Shown: in pieces, positions 1 to 6,152 of the stretch
Numbering within the stretch: the first letter of the stretch is position 1
How the letters are laid out: every line of letters begins with the position of its first letter
Assembly: GCA_046759145.1 (NCBI GenBank)
Contig: JBHIBR010000084.1
Coordinates: 1 to 7,481, forward strand
Direction of reading: 5' to 3'
From: JBHIBR01 sp046759145 [NCBI: Nitrospinota bacterium]
Lineage (GTDB): Bacteria; UBA8248
DNA: 7,481 nt
Notes under the pieces: generated by a model
What the model saw: only the letters and a program-made list of their open reading frames with translations
Databases searched by the model: none
Told to the model about the DNA's origin: nothing
Position numbers and translations under genes: made by a program

Positions 1-441
1 TGGCCTTCGTTCAAAGGGGTCCCTCGCGCTCCCTCCGGGTCAAGAAGCAAGGATGAAGTGCCTGCCTTCGGCCACGTCGCGATTCGGCGGTGGGGATGCG
101 AGAAAACTGAGGAAGGGAAGGCGGCAGGTCCTCTCCTGGTGTTCTCTCCCTACCATCGTCGAAGGGGTTTATACATCTCTTGCCCGCGTTTGTCAAGCCT
201 TTTGCAAGGGAGGGGATGGATTGCCGCTCCCGAGGCTGCTGAAGGAGACGTCAGCCGAGAGCCTCTCACCCTCAGATGGCCCTCCCCACACCAACCCTCC
301 GCAGGGTCTTCCGGGCGGTCTTGCTGACCAACCTCCCCTTGTGCGGGGCATCCCCTCAGGCTGGTGGGCTTCAGTTTCCCCAACGGGACCAACCGTGCTA
401 TAAGGGAACGGGACCATTTTCGGGAAGGGGGGGGAGCGTTT
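1..441. other. Gene-free left flank with an outward promoter
   Basis: No reading frame here has recognisable protein motifs or a credible start. The overlapping frames on both strands read as Pro/Arg/Gly-rich, low-information peptides typical of GC-rich noncoding DNA. The only clear signal is a minus-strand promoter near 168-196. On the plus strand, a TATAAG at 399-404 could be a -10 box for the exported protein that starts at 442, but there is no good -35 element 16-18 bases upstream. The stretch therefore looks like a divergent intergenic region: the gene at 442 reads right, and something beyond the left edge reads left with a leader of at least about 160 bases. Confidence 0.6.
168..196 (-). 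promoter_or_regulatory. Strong sigma70-like promoter facing left
   Basis: On the minus strand the sequence reads TTGACA (consensus -35, plus-strand 191-196), exactly 17 bases of spacer, then TATAAA (-10, plus-strand 168-173; 5 of 6 match to TATAAT). This is the best housekeeping-type promoter in the window. Transcription would start near position 160 and run off the left end. No clear gene start is seen in the remaining 160 bases, so the transcript has a long leader or its gene begins outside the window. Confidence 0.6.
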
Positions 442-873
442 GTGGCCCGGTGGTTGGCTGTGGTGCTGGGTTGCCTGCTGGCCTCCTCCGGCGCGCATGC
501 CGCGGAGAAGTCAAAGCCCATCGGGTATACGGCCACCGTCCAGGACGTTTCCGGGACAGAAACCGTGGTCCGTAACTTTCGTCCCTATGCCAAGGGAAAG
601 GAGAGCGAGCGGCACTTCATTGGGCAGAGGGGCGCGGGCCAGGTGGTCATCCCTTTCCGGCAGGTGCGTACCCTGGAAGTGCGAGCCGACCAGAAGAAAG
701 GCAACGAGGTCCTCGTCATCGTCACCGACTGGAAGGGCGAGCGGCAGGAATTTTACGCCTCGGGCTGGTATATGGGGGAGCTGCCTGTGGGCCAGTTTTT
801 CATCGAGATCCCCCGCATCCGCAAGATCACCTTTCACCGGCCCAGGGGCTCATCCCGGGCCACGAAGAAGTAG
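442..873 (+). CDS. Small exported protein of unknown function
   Basis: The preferred start is the GTG at 442, giving 143 residues, because a strong purine-rich ribosome binding site (GGGGGGAG around 429-435) lies just upstream. An in-frame ATG at 364 would add an implausible charged N-terminus. The N-terminus is a classic Sec signal peptide: a short basic start (VAR), a hydrophobic core (WLAVVLGCLLASS) and an AHA-A cleavage site near residue 20, so the mature protein of about 122 residues is predicted to be periplasmic or secreted. The mature part is rich in alternating hydrophobic/charged stretches (for example QVVIPFRQVRTLEV and FFIEIPRIRKITF), which suggests a small beta-sandwich or barrel. 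It ends in a basic tail (RPRGSSRATKK). I do not recognise the family. It converges with the 99-residue gene at 911-1210. A cysteine at residue 11 resembles a lipobox but sits too close to the N-terminus to be convincing. Confidence 0.75.
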   Translation: MARWLAVVLGCLLASSGAHAAEKSKPIGYTATVQDVSGTETVVRNFRPYAKGKESERHFIGQRGAGQVVIPFRQVRTLEVRADQKKGNEVLVIVTDWKGERQEFYASGWYMGELPVGQFFIEIPRIRKITFHRPRGSSRATKK

Positions 874-883
874 CCACCGGGGG

Positions 884-917
884 AGGCCACACCCGCCCCC
901 TTCGGCGGGTTCAGCCT
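884..917. terminator. GC-rich hairpin between convergent genes
   Basis: A perfect 7-bp stem (ACCCGCC at 891-897 with GGCGGGT at 904-910) closes a 6-base loop. A further 4 bp (AGGC at 884-887 with GCCT at 914-917) can pair outside a 3x3 internal loop. It lies between the stop codons of the convergent genes ending at 873 and 911 and overlaps the second stop. There is no T-tract on either side, so it is not a textbook intrinsic terminator. Its position suggests a bidirectional stop or an RNA 3'-end stabiliser. Confidence 0.4.
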
Positions 918-1210
918 GCTTCAAGGAGGGTGCGCTGGAGGGCCGAGAGGATCTGCTCGGTAGCGACCTCCCATTGGGGGGCCTCGAGCTCGCCGATGCG
1001 GTGGAGTTCTGCGAGGCGCCTCACATTCACCGTGGAGCCCTGGAGCTTCGTCCGCACCACCTCTCGCACGTCGTCGCTGTCGAGCCGCATGCGGAGCCAC
1101 TCCCACGTGATCTGCCGCAACTCCTGGGCTCCGCGGCGAGCCGCGTCCTCCGGGAGGCCCGGTCCGACCGGTGGAGTCGCACGAAGATAGTCCTCGAACT
1201 CTTCCTCCAT
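911..1210 (-). CDS. Hypothetical 99-residue helical protein
   Basis: The ATG at 1210 is preceded on the minus strand by GGGAGGGAGG, with about 4 bases to the start, which supports this start. The product is soluble, acidic at the N-terminus (MEEEFEDYL) and predicted to be mostly alpha-helical. It has regularly spaced Leu/Val/Ile residues in segments such as ELRQITWEWLRMRL, DDVREVVRTKL and EVATEQILSALQRTLLE. There is no signal peptide, membrane segment, cysteine or zinc motif, and I do not recognise a family. The codon pattern (mostly G/C in third position) and good ribosome binding site argue that it is real. It is divergent from the cyclase gene and convergent with the exported protein, so it is probably a single-gene unit. 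A minus-strand TATACT at 1360-1365 could be its -10 box, but no matching -35 is seen. Confidence 0.6.
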   Translation of the reverse strand: MEEEFEDYLRATPPVGPGLPEDAARRGAQELRQITWEWLRMRLDSDDVREVVRTKLQGSTVNVRRLAELHRIGELEAPQWEVATEQILSALQRTLLEAG

Positions 1211-1498
1211 GCTGCCTCCCTCCCTGCAGCCCGCGGGGGTCTGGGGCGGTCCTCAGTCGGCCCGCACGCGGCTCCCGGGCCTCGACCTTGGTGCAGAATC
1301 CCACCTCCGGGCGTCAAGGTTCGGGTTCCGAAGGGGATGCTACGTTCATCGGCATATCCAGTATAGGCCAAGGGCGAAAGCAAGGCTAGCCGCTCTGCCC
1401 CCAGGGGCGGTTTCCTTGCAATTCGGACCCCGGCGTGTAGCATAAGCGTGCCTCGCAGACATGAACGGCGCGCCTTGGGCCCTGGGAGGAGAGAGAGC
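1211..1498. other. Divergent intergenic spacer
   Basis: No gene is seen in these 288 bases between the divergent starts at 1210 and 1499. It is slightly more AT-rich in its centre (about 1340-1450) than the flanking genes, as expected for promoter DNA. It holds the candidate promoter for the cyclase (1416-1443) and an isolated minus-strand -10-like TATACT (1360-1365). It also holds a short GCCCC/GGGGC inverted repeat near 1397-1408 whose loop is too small to be a convincing hairpin. Confidence 0.5.
1416..1443 (+). promoter_or_regulatory. Candidate promoter for the cyclase gene
   Basis: TTGCAA (1416-1421, 4 of 6 to TTGACA) is separated by 16 bases from TAGCAT (1438-1443, 4 of 6 to TATAAT). 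Transcription would start near 1450, leaving a leader of about 50 bases before the ATG at 1499. The match is moderate and the organism's promoter consensus is unknown. Confidence 0.35.
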
Positions 1499-2182
1499 AT
1501 GCGAAGGCTCATCGACCTGAGCGCCAGTTTGGGGGAACCCGGCCTTTCCTGCCCGCCCGGTTTCCCCCGGGTTGAGCTCTACACGTTCCACCAGCATGAG
1601 ACCCATGGCCGCCAGAACAGCCAGGTGACCATGGCCATCCACCAGGGCACGCACATCGACTCGCCCCGCCACTTCTTCCCCGATGGCAAGACCATCGACG
1701 AGCTCCCCCTGGAGACCTTCGAGGGCCGGGCGGTGCGGCTGGACCTGCGCGGGAGGGCGAAGCCGGGGGAGCCCATCCGCGTGGAGGACATCCGGGCCTG
1801 CCCCGGTTTCTCGGAGCAGAAGCTGCGGGGGGCCATCGCCGTCACGCAGACCGGCTGGGCGGAGAGGGCGGTGTATACCGAGGACTATTTCCGCACCAAC
1901 CCCTACCTGGACCCCGAGGCCGGTCGCTACTTGGTGGGCCTGGGCATCAAGGCCCTCGCCATGGACCACCCCATCGATCCGGGCGTCTCGCCTGGCTTCC
2001 GTCCCAGCAAGGAGGACTCCCCCGGCCACCGGGCGGTGCTGGGGGCGGGGGTGCCCCTCATCGAGCACCTGGTAAACCTGGAGACCTTTGACGCCCTCGA
2101 GTTCGAGCTCATCGCGTTCCCCGTCAAGTTCCATCGCTGCGAGGGAGCCCCCGCCCGGGTGGTGGCCGTGGTGGAGGAATAG
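1499..2182 (+). CDS. Cyclase / kynurenine formamidase-like hydrolase
   Basis: This 227-residue protein belongs to the cyclase family (Pfam PF04199), metal-dependent hydrolases that include bacterial kynurenine formamidase and isatin hydrolase. The signature [11 protein letters not shown] is at residues 48-58: His48, His52 and Asp54 match the metal ligands and His58 the catalytic His of the family. The conserved TGW (118-120), the His177 region GHRAVLG, and IEHLVNLE (188-195) with Glu189 match the later family motifs. The C-terminal GAPARVVAV is the usual end of the fold. Length is normal for the family (about 210-260). The start at 1499 is chosen over an in-frame ATG at 1448 because GGGAGGAGAGAGAG lies directly upstream and [11 protein letters not shown] is the typical family N-terminus. 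The true substrate cannot be read from sequence; no tryptophan-degradation genes are nearby, so kynB is not assigned. It is followed after about 40 bases by an M24 peptidase remnant. Confidence 0.9.
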   Translation: MRRLIDLSASLGEPGLSCPPGFPRVELYTFHQHETHGRQNSQVTMAIHQGTHIDSPRHFFPDGKTIDELPLETFEGRAVRLDLRGRAKPGEPIRVEDIRACPGFSEQKLRGAIAVTQTGWAERAVYTEDYFRTNPYLDPEAGRYLVGLGIKALAMDHPIDPGVSPGFRPSKEDSPGHRAVLGAGVPLIEHLVNLETFDALEFELIAFPVKFHRCEGAPARVVAVVEE

Positions 2183-2222
2183 GCAGGTGAGCTCGGAGGG
2201 GGGAGCCGCAGGAGGGTCATCG

Positions 2223-2537
2223 GTGAGCCGTTACGCCGCCTGGGCCCGGGGCAGCTTCCAGGTGGACTGGGAGGAGCGGGTGAACTTCATCATGCTCTTC
2301 ATCGGCCACGGCATCGGCGTGAGCCCCAACGAGCCCCCCTACATCGGGGAGGTCATGGCGGGCTCTTCGGAGGTGACCCTCGAGCCCGGGATGGTCTTCG
2401 CCGTCGAGCCCCTCATTTTTCTGCCAGACGTGCGGGGCGGGGGCGGGGTCCGCCTCGAGGACACCGTCCTCATCACAGAGGATGGCCCCCGCCCCATGAC
2501 CCGTGCGCCCTTCTGCCGGGAGCTGCTGGGAGGCTGA
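2223..2537 (+). pseudogene. C-terminal remnant of an M24 metallopeptidase
   Basis: This 104-codon frame encodes only the last part of an M24 (Xaa-Pro peptidase/creatinase-fold, 'pita-bread') enzyme. Counting from the GTG at 2223, [12 protein letters not shown] (28-39) is the family motif with metal ligand His29. [10 protein letters not shown] (54-63) carries ligand Glu62, and [13 protein letters not shown] (76-88) carries ligand Glu79. The two aspartate ligands and the whole N-terminal half found in intact M24 enzymes (usually 250-400 residues) are missing, and no matching segment exists elsewhere in the window. Asn36 replaces the usual second His of the GHGIG...HE motif. Codon use is still coding-like, and AGGAGGG (2210-2216) precedes GTG 2223 by 6 bases, so a short peptide may still be made; an in-frame GTG also occurs at 2187. 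It could not be an active peptidase by the known mechanism. It probably arose by deletion of the 5' part of a gene once co-transcribed with the cyclase. Confidence 0.65.
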
Positions 2538-2545
2538 GTGCCGCC

Positions 2546-3565
2546 TTAAGGGTAAAGTTCCCTCAGCTCTACCGCCCGCCCCTCCCGCGCGGAGAGGCCT
2601 GTGGCCTCGAGCACAGCCACCGCCCGCGTCCCCTCCTCGGCGCCCACCTCGGGCTTCCCGCCCCCTCGGATGGCGCGAGCGAAGTCCCCAAGCTCTTCCA
2701 CCAGGGGGTCGGTGAGGGGGTTGGCGATGTGGGGCAGCGGGACCTCCTCCCACTCGTCCTTCCCTTTCCGCTGGAGGCGGAGGCGCGTTCCCTCATTCTC
2801 GACGATGGCGTTGGCCTCGGTCCCGAACACGTGGATGGAGAAGACCTTCGGGCTCACCAGGTTGGTCGAGAGGTAGCCCTGGGCGCCCGATTCGAACTCC
2901 AGGAGCAAGCTCGTCACGTCCTCCAGGGGCGTCTCGGAGAAGAGGCTCTTGCTCATGGCCATCACCCGCGTCACCGGCCCCAGCAGGTACTGGAAGGTGT
3001 CCGCGTGGTGCACCCCGAGGGCGGTCATCCCCCCCGAGGGGCTCTCCTGGGGGTCCCCCCGCCAGTTCCCGGGCTTCAGCGTCCAACCGAGGCCGTAGGA
3101 GAGGTTTCCCTCCACCTGGACCGCCCGGCCGAGGGTCCCGCCCTCGAGGAGCTCCTTGAGCTTGCGCACGCCTGGCTGGCGCCGGCGCTGGTGGCCCGCC
3201 GCGAGGACGACGCCAGCCCTCCGGCAGGCTTCGCTCGCCCGCAGCGCATCCCGCACAGTGAGGGTGAGGGGCTTCTGGCAAAGCACGTGCTTGCCCGCCC
3301 CGGCGGCGGCCACCGTCTGGTCCGCGTGGACGGAGTGGGGGGTAGAGAGGAGGACGGCTTCTACCTCGGGGTCCTGCAGCAGCTCCTCATAGCTCCCCTT
3401 CTCGCGGCATCCGAACTCCTTGGCGAACCTGCGCCGTTTTTCCTCCGAGCGGGTGTAGCAGGCGACGATGCGCAGTGCCTCCGTGCGCCGGGCGGCCTTT
3501 GCCCATTCGTCCGACCACCAGCCGATGCCCACCGAAGCCGCCCGCACAGCATCCGTCGCCATCAT
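2546..3565 (-). CDS. Gfo/Idh/MocA-family NAD(P)-dependent oxidoreductase
   Basis: This 339-residue protein has the two-domain layout of Gfo/Idh/MocA dehydrogenases, which mostly oxidise or reduce sugars, inositols and related polyols in the cytoplasm. Residues 8-125 form the Rossmann domain: beta1 and glycine loop at ASVGIGWW (10-17), the EAVLLSTPHSVHAD stretch (69-82), then GKHVLCQKP (91-99) with conserved Lys98. The C-terminal domain includes SGGMTALGVHHAD (177-189), which keeps the family's His186 and Asp189. Oddities are GIGWWS in place of GxGxxG, Gln97 for the usual Glu of EKP, and Ala182 where many members have Asp. The start at 3565 is chosen because GGGGAGGGG lies 8 bases upstream; a frame-open ATG at 3595 lacks such a site. 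It is the last gene of a minus-strand run behind the CLC gene and the small ORF (77-base gap), and its 3' end is only 8 bases from the M24 remnant. The substrate is unknown. Confidence 0.88.
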   Translation of the reverse strand: MMATDAVRAASVGIGWWSDEWAKAARRTEALRIVACYTRSEEKRRRFAKEFGCREKGSYEELLQDPEVEAVLLSTPHSVHADQTVAAAGAGKHVLCQKPLTLTVRDALRASEACRRAGVVLAAGHQRRRQPGVRKLKELLEGGTLGRAVQVEGNLSYGLGWTLKPGNWRGDPQESPSGGMTALGVHHADTFQYLLGPVTRVMAMSKSLFSETPLEDVTSLLLEFESGAQGYLSTNLVSPKVFSIHVFGTEANAIVENEGTRLRLQRKGKDEWEEVPLPHIANPLTDPLVEELGDFARAIRGGGKPEVGAEEGTRAVAVLEATGLSAREGRAVELRELYP

Positions 3566-3573
3566 GCCGGTAT

Positions 3574-3588
3574 CCCCTCCCCGGGGAG
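3574..3588 (-). promoter_or_regulatory. Palindrome overlapping the oxidoreductase ribosome binding site
   Basis: A perfect 12-bp palindrome, CTCCCCGGGGAG (3577-3588), overlaps the minus-strand Shine-Dalgarno GGGGAGGGG (3574-3582) of the Gfo/Idh/MocA gene. In DNA it could be a dimeric protein operator; in RNA a short hairpin could partly hide the ribosome binding site. It may also be chance in GC-rich DNA. Confidence 0.35.
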
Positions 3589-3642
3589 CCTCCAAGCCCG
3601 GAAACGTCCAAAGAGAACTCTTGCAGGAACGGTCTTTGAACC

Positions 3643-3816
3643 TTAATCTCCCTTCCTCTCTTTCGCAACCTCTCCCGCCGACCCTCCGACGAGCCGCACG
3701 GGCTCCTCTTTCACCACCCCACCCTCCTCGCTGTGCACCTGGCTGCGCACCCCGAACGCCCGCATCACGTCCTCGGCTGTGATGATCCCCGGGAGCTGCT
3801 GGACCTCCCGCCGCAC
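3643..3816 (-). CDS. Small CBS-like ORF behind the CLC gene
   Basis: This 57-codon minus-strand frame runs from GTG 3816 to TAA 3643, starting 25 bases after the CLC stop and in a different frame. Codons are strongly G/C-ending, and the frame stays open upstream across the CLC stop. The peptide begins VRREVQQLPGIITAEDVMRAFGVR. The segment PGIITAEDVMRAF (9-21) resembles the last strand and helix of a CBS domain ('GIIT..DV..A'). It then continues with an acidic, valine-rich tail and a basic end (AKERKGD). A purine-rich GGAGAGGG lies about 10 bases before the GTG, so independent translation, possibly coupled to CLC, is plausible. Alternatively it is the original C-terminal tail of the CLC protein or of another CBS protein, split off by a frameshift. 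I cannot name a family for the tail. There is no other gene in the 3566-3841 interval. Confidence 0.4.
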   Translation of the reverse strand: MRREVQQLPGIITAEDVMRAFGVRSQVHSEEGGVVKEEPVRLVGGSAGEVAKERKGD

Positions 3817-3841
3817 CAGGCGGAGGCCCTCTCCCCTCGGC

Positions 3842-5638
3842 TTAGGGTTCGCTCTGGCGGAGGACCTGTCTCCTGTAGACCGCCATGAGGTCGGAGACGT
3901 GCGCGATGCCGATGGGCACTTTCGGGTTATGAGGGCTCACCACCGGGAGCTCCTCGACGTGAAGAGACTGGTATTTCTTGAACGCCTGCTCGAAGTCCTC
4001 CTCCGGGCTGAGAAAGACTACCTTTTTATGGGAGACGTCACCGGCCCGGAGCTGCTGGTCTCTGCTCTCGCCCCGACGGAGACCTTCCATGACGTCGCGT
4101 ATAGAGAGGATGCCTGTGATCTCCCCTTTCTCGTCGACGACGGGATAATAGGCTTGGTCGGAGTCCGCTGTCATGCCCAAGATATCTTTTAGGTACGTAT
4201 CCTTCTGGATTGTGACGATCTCCTCCCGGAGCGCGTCTCTCACGAAGATCCTCCTCATCAGGTTTAGCTCTTTCCCCCGGAAGAGGCTGACGCCGCGCCT
4301 TGTCAACTTCAGCGTGTAGATGGATTCGCTCTGGAGCGAGCAGGCAATGACGGTGCTGATCGTGCACGCCACCATGAGGGGGAGGATGATGCTATAGTCG
4401 CTGGTCATCTCGAAGACGATGACGACGGCCGTGATGGGGGCGTGCGTGGCTCCTGCGACGATGGCTCCCATGCCCACCATGGCGTAAGCCCCGGAGGGAG
4501 CGCCCATGGCCGGGAAGAGAGCGGCCCAGGCTTTCCCCAAACTCCCTCCCAGGCCCGCGCCGATGAAGAGCGAAGGGGCGAAGATGCCACCGGAGCCGCC
4601 CGAACCCAGGGTGATGGACGTTGCGAGGATCTTGACGAGAGGGAGCAAAAAGAGGAGATACCAGGCGAGATTGCCGGCGAGGGCCCTCTCGGTGGTTTCG
4701 TAGCCCACCCCGAAGACGTGCGGGGCGAAGACGCCGAGGAGACCGACCCCGAGCCCACCCGCGCAGGCCAGGAGGTACGGGGGGACCTTGGGGAGAGTTT
4801 CGAAGGAGTCCTCCGCGAAGTACACCGCTTTGGTGTAAGCGATGGAGAGGACGCCGGCCAATATGCCGAGCAGGGTGTAAGGGATGAACTCGTACACGCT
4901 CACCAGCGCGTACGGGGGGACCACGAACGCCGGGCTGTCCCCCAGAAAATGTCTCGAAACGACGACCGCGGCCACCGAGGAGACCACGAGCGGGCTGAAG
5001 GTCATGATCCCGAAGTCGCCGAGGATCACCTCCAGGGAGAAGAGCGCGCCCGCGATGGGGGTGTTGAAGGTCCCCGCGATGCCGGCCGCGGCGCCACATC
5101 CGACGAAGAGCCTCTTCTTGGCGGAGGACGCCCGGAAGATCTGCCCGACGGTGGAGCCGATGGCGGAGCCGATCTGGACGATGGGCCCCTCCCTTCCCAC
5201 CGAGCCGCCCGAGGCGATGCAGAGGGAGGAGGCCAGGGATTTGACGACCGCCACCCGCGGCCGGATCGTACCCCCCTTGAGGGCGACCGCCTCCATGACC
5301 TCGGGGACGCCGTGCCCCTTCGCCTCCCTGGCGAGGAAATAAACCATCGGCCCCACCAGGAGCCCACCCGCCGCGGGGGCCAGAAGCCTCTGATACCAGG
5401 GAAGGGCCAGGAGGTGCGCAAGGAGGTCGCCCCCCTTGTAGCCGAGGAAATAGCCTTGGAAAAAGCCGATCAACAGGCGGAAGACGACAGCTCCCAAGCC
5501 CCCGAGCACTCCGATCCCGGCGGCAACGGCGATGAGGAGCGTCCTCTCGGTGATCACATTTCTTCCGGACTTTTCCTTGAGCCACTTCAGGAGAGATTTC
5601 CAGAGCTCTGCGGCGAGGATTTCGGGGCGTGTCGCCAT
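3842..5638 (-). CDS. CLC-family chloride channel/transporter with two CBS domains
   Basis: This 598-residue inner-membrane protein has the CLC fold (hydrophobic helices from about residue 34 to 445) followed by two CBS domains (about 464-522 and 530-590). CBS domains usually bind adenine nucleotides and tune gating. Selectivity-filter motifs are visible: GHGVPEV (108-114, the GSGIP position), GGSVGREGP (144-152) with gating Glu150, and GGIFAP (350-355). Helix H reads FNTPIAGALFSLEVI (191-205). By alignment to E. coli ClcA from memory, the central Ser107 is replaced by His109, and the internal proton glutamate (Glu203) by Val204, the residue found in true CLC channels. The start at 5638 is chosen because MATRPEIL leads into a normal amphipathic helix. 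AGGAGG lies upstream but 13 bases away, which is long; extension to a GTG at 5803 gives an unlikely N-terminus with no spaced ribosome binding site. It is divergent from the ferritin gene and probably first in a minus-strand unit with the small ORF and the oxidoreductase. Confidence 0.93.
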   Translation of the reverse strand: MATRPEILAAELWKSLLKWLKEKSGRNVITERTLLIAVAAGIGVLGGLGAVVFRLLIGFFQGYFLGYKGGDLLAHLLALPWYQRLLAPAAGGLLVGPMVYFLAREAKGHGVPEVMEAVALKGGTIRPRVAVVKSLASSLCIASGGSVGREGPIVQIGSAIGSTVGQIFRASSAKKRLFVGCGAAAGIAGTFNTPIAGALFSLEVILGDFGIMTFSPLVVSSVAAVVVSRHFLGDSPAFVVPPYALVSVYEFIPYTLLGILAGVLSIAYTKAVYFAEDSFETLPKVPPYLLACAGGLGVGLLGVFAPHVFGVGYETTERALAGNLAWYLLFLLPLVKILATSITLGSGGSGGIFAPSLFIGAGLGGSLGKAWAALFPAMGAPSGAYAMVGMGAIVAGATHAPITAVVIVFEMTSDYSIILPLMVACTISTVIACSLQSESIYTLKLTRRGVSLFRGKELNLMRRIFVRDALREEIVTIQKDTYLKDILGMTADSDQAYYPVVDEKGEITGILSIRDVMEGLRRGESRDQQLRAGDVSHKKVVFLSPEEDFEQAFKKYQSLHVEELPVVSPHNPKVPIGIAHVSDLMAVYRRQVLRQSEP

Positions 5639-5960
5639 CGGCTTGAACGTTCCTCCTACCGCGGCGTCCTTGCGAACGATGCGGTGCCAATCTGCAGCGT
5701 GCGCGAAAAGGGTATCGACGGAGCGGCGCGCGAAGTGGCTGACGGGCTTCCGGGGCCTTCCGACCTGTCCGCCCGTGGGAGAGGGGAGGCATCCCCGACC
5801 CACCTCCCGATAGGGGCCGGCAGGCCCGAGAGGTGGTCAGGCTCCCCCCGCAGTGGACTTTGCTCCCGGAGGATCGGGGCAAGTGCGGGAGTCGAGACAG
5901 AGCTAAAGCGTCCTTCCAATGCGCGCACTTGAAAGTCTTGTCCTCTCCTCTCTTCCTCAC

Positions 5961-5989
5961 ACTTTACCTGAAGTCATTCTGAAATCCAA
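5961..5989 (-). promoter_or_regulatory. Candidate promoter for the CLC gene
   Basis: On the minus strand TTGGAT (plus 5984-5989) and TAAAGT (plus 5961-5966, 4 of 6 to TATAAT) are separated by exactly 17 bases. The spacer contains a direct repeat of TTCAG, which might bind a regulator. If used, it gives CLC a leader of over 300 bases. The hexamers are only moderate matches. Confidence 0.35.
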
Positions 5990-6021
5990 CTCAGCGCCTT
6001 CCAGCGGAGGAACCGCGGGGA

Positions 6022-6056
6022 CCGACCCGTGAGGGGGGTCGAAGGCCCCCGGTCGG
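6022..6056 (+). other. Stem-loop in the spacer upstream of the ferritin gene
   Basis: CCGACC (6022-6027) can pair with GGTCGG (6051-6056), and directly inside it GGGGG (6034-6038) pairs with CCCCC (6046-6050) around a 7-base loop, leaving a one-sided bulge at 6028-6033. That makes 11 GC-rich pairs. There is no T-tract after it. It lies about 150 bases before the ferritin start and upstream of the candidate -10 box, so it could act as DNA structure or in a longer leader. Confidence 0.35.
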
Positions 6057-6146
6057 GTGGCTCCTCCCAGGGTTCGAACTCCGGCGAAGACAAGAACGTC
6101 CTTCGCCGCGCCTGGGCGACTAGTCCCGGAGGGGTCCCAAACCGTG

Positions 6147-6152
6147 TACAAT
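6147..6152 (+). promoter_or_regulatory. Candidate -10 box for the ferritin gene
   Basis: TACAAT matches 5 of 6 positions of TATAAT and lies 51 bases before the ATG at 6204. No TTGACA-like -35 is seen 16-18 bases upstream, so it would need an activator or an alternative sigma factor. Tentative. Confidence 0.3.

Noticed and set aside
442-480. Lipoprotein signal (VLGC) in the exported protein
   Set aside because: The cysteine is only the 11th residue, leaving too short a hydrophobic core; the AHA-A site gives a better ordinary signal peptide.
440-1366. A 308-residue plus-strand frame covering the exported protein and the 99-residue gene
   Set aside because: It is out of frame with the signal-peptide-bearing protein and reads as low-complexity Arg/Ser/Pro peptide.
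5639-5803. An N-terminally extended CLC starting at a GTG at 5803
   Set aside because: The extension lacks a properly spaced ribosome binding site and is not like CLC N-termini; the ATG at 5638 begins a plausible N-terminal helix, although its Shine-Dalgarno spacing is long.
5700-5830. Possible fluoride (crcB-type) riboswitch in the CLC leader, suggested by GGGGATG followed by CCCC on the minus strand
   Set aside because: The second conserved segment (a CUGAUG-like stretch) and the expected pseudoknot pairing are missing, and the CLC protein has the ordinary GREGP motif rather than that of fluoride-specific CLCs.
5656-5928. A 90-residue minus-strand frame in the CLC upstream spacer
   Set aside because: No motif, Ser/Pro/Arg-rich composition, weak third-position G/C bias and a poorly spaced ribosome binding site.
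4442-5932. Open frames of about 500 codons on both strands overlapping the CLC gene
   Set aside because: They are shadows of CLC caused by G/C-ending codons; their translations are Arg/Gly/Pro/Glu-rich with no motifs, while the CLC frame has all family signatures.
6068-6084. tRNA T-loop-like sequence GGTTCGAACTCC
   Set aside because: The invariant G53-C61 pair would be G-T, another stem pair mismatches, and no acceptor, D-arm or anticodon arm can be drawn around it on either strand.
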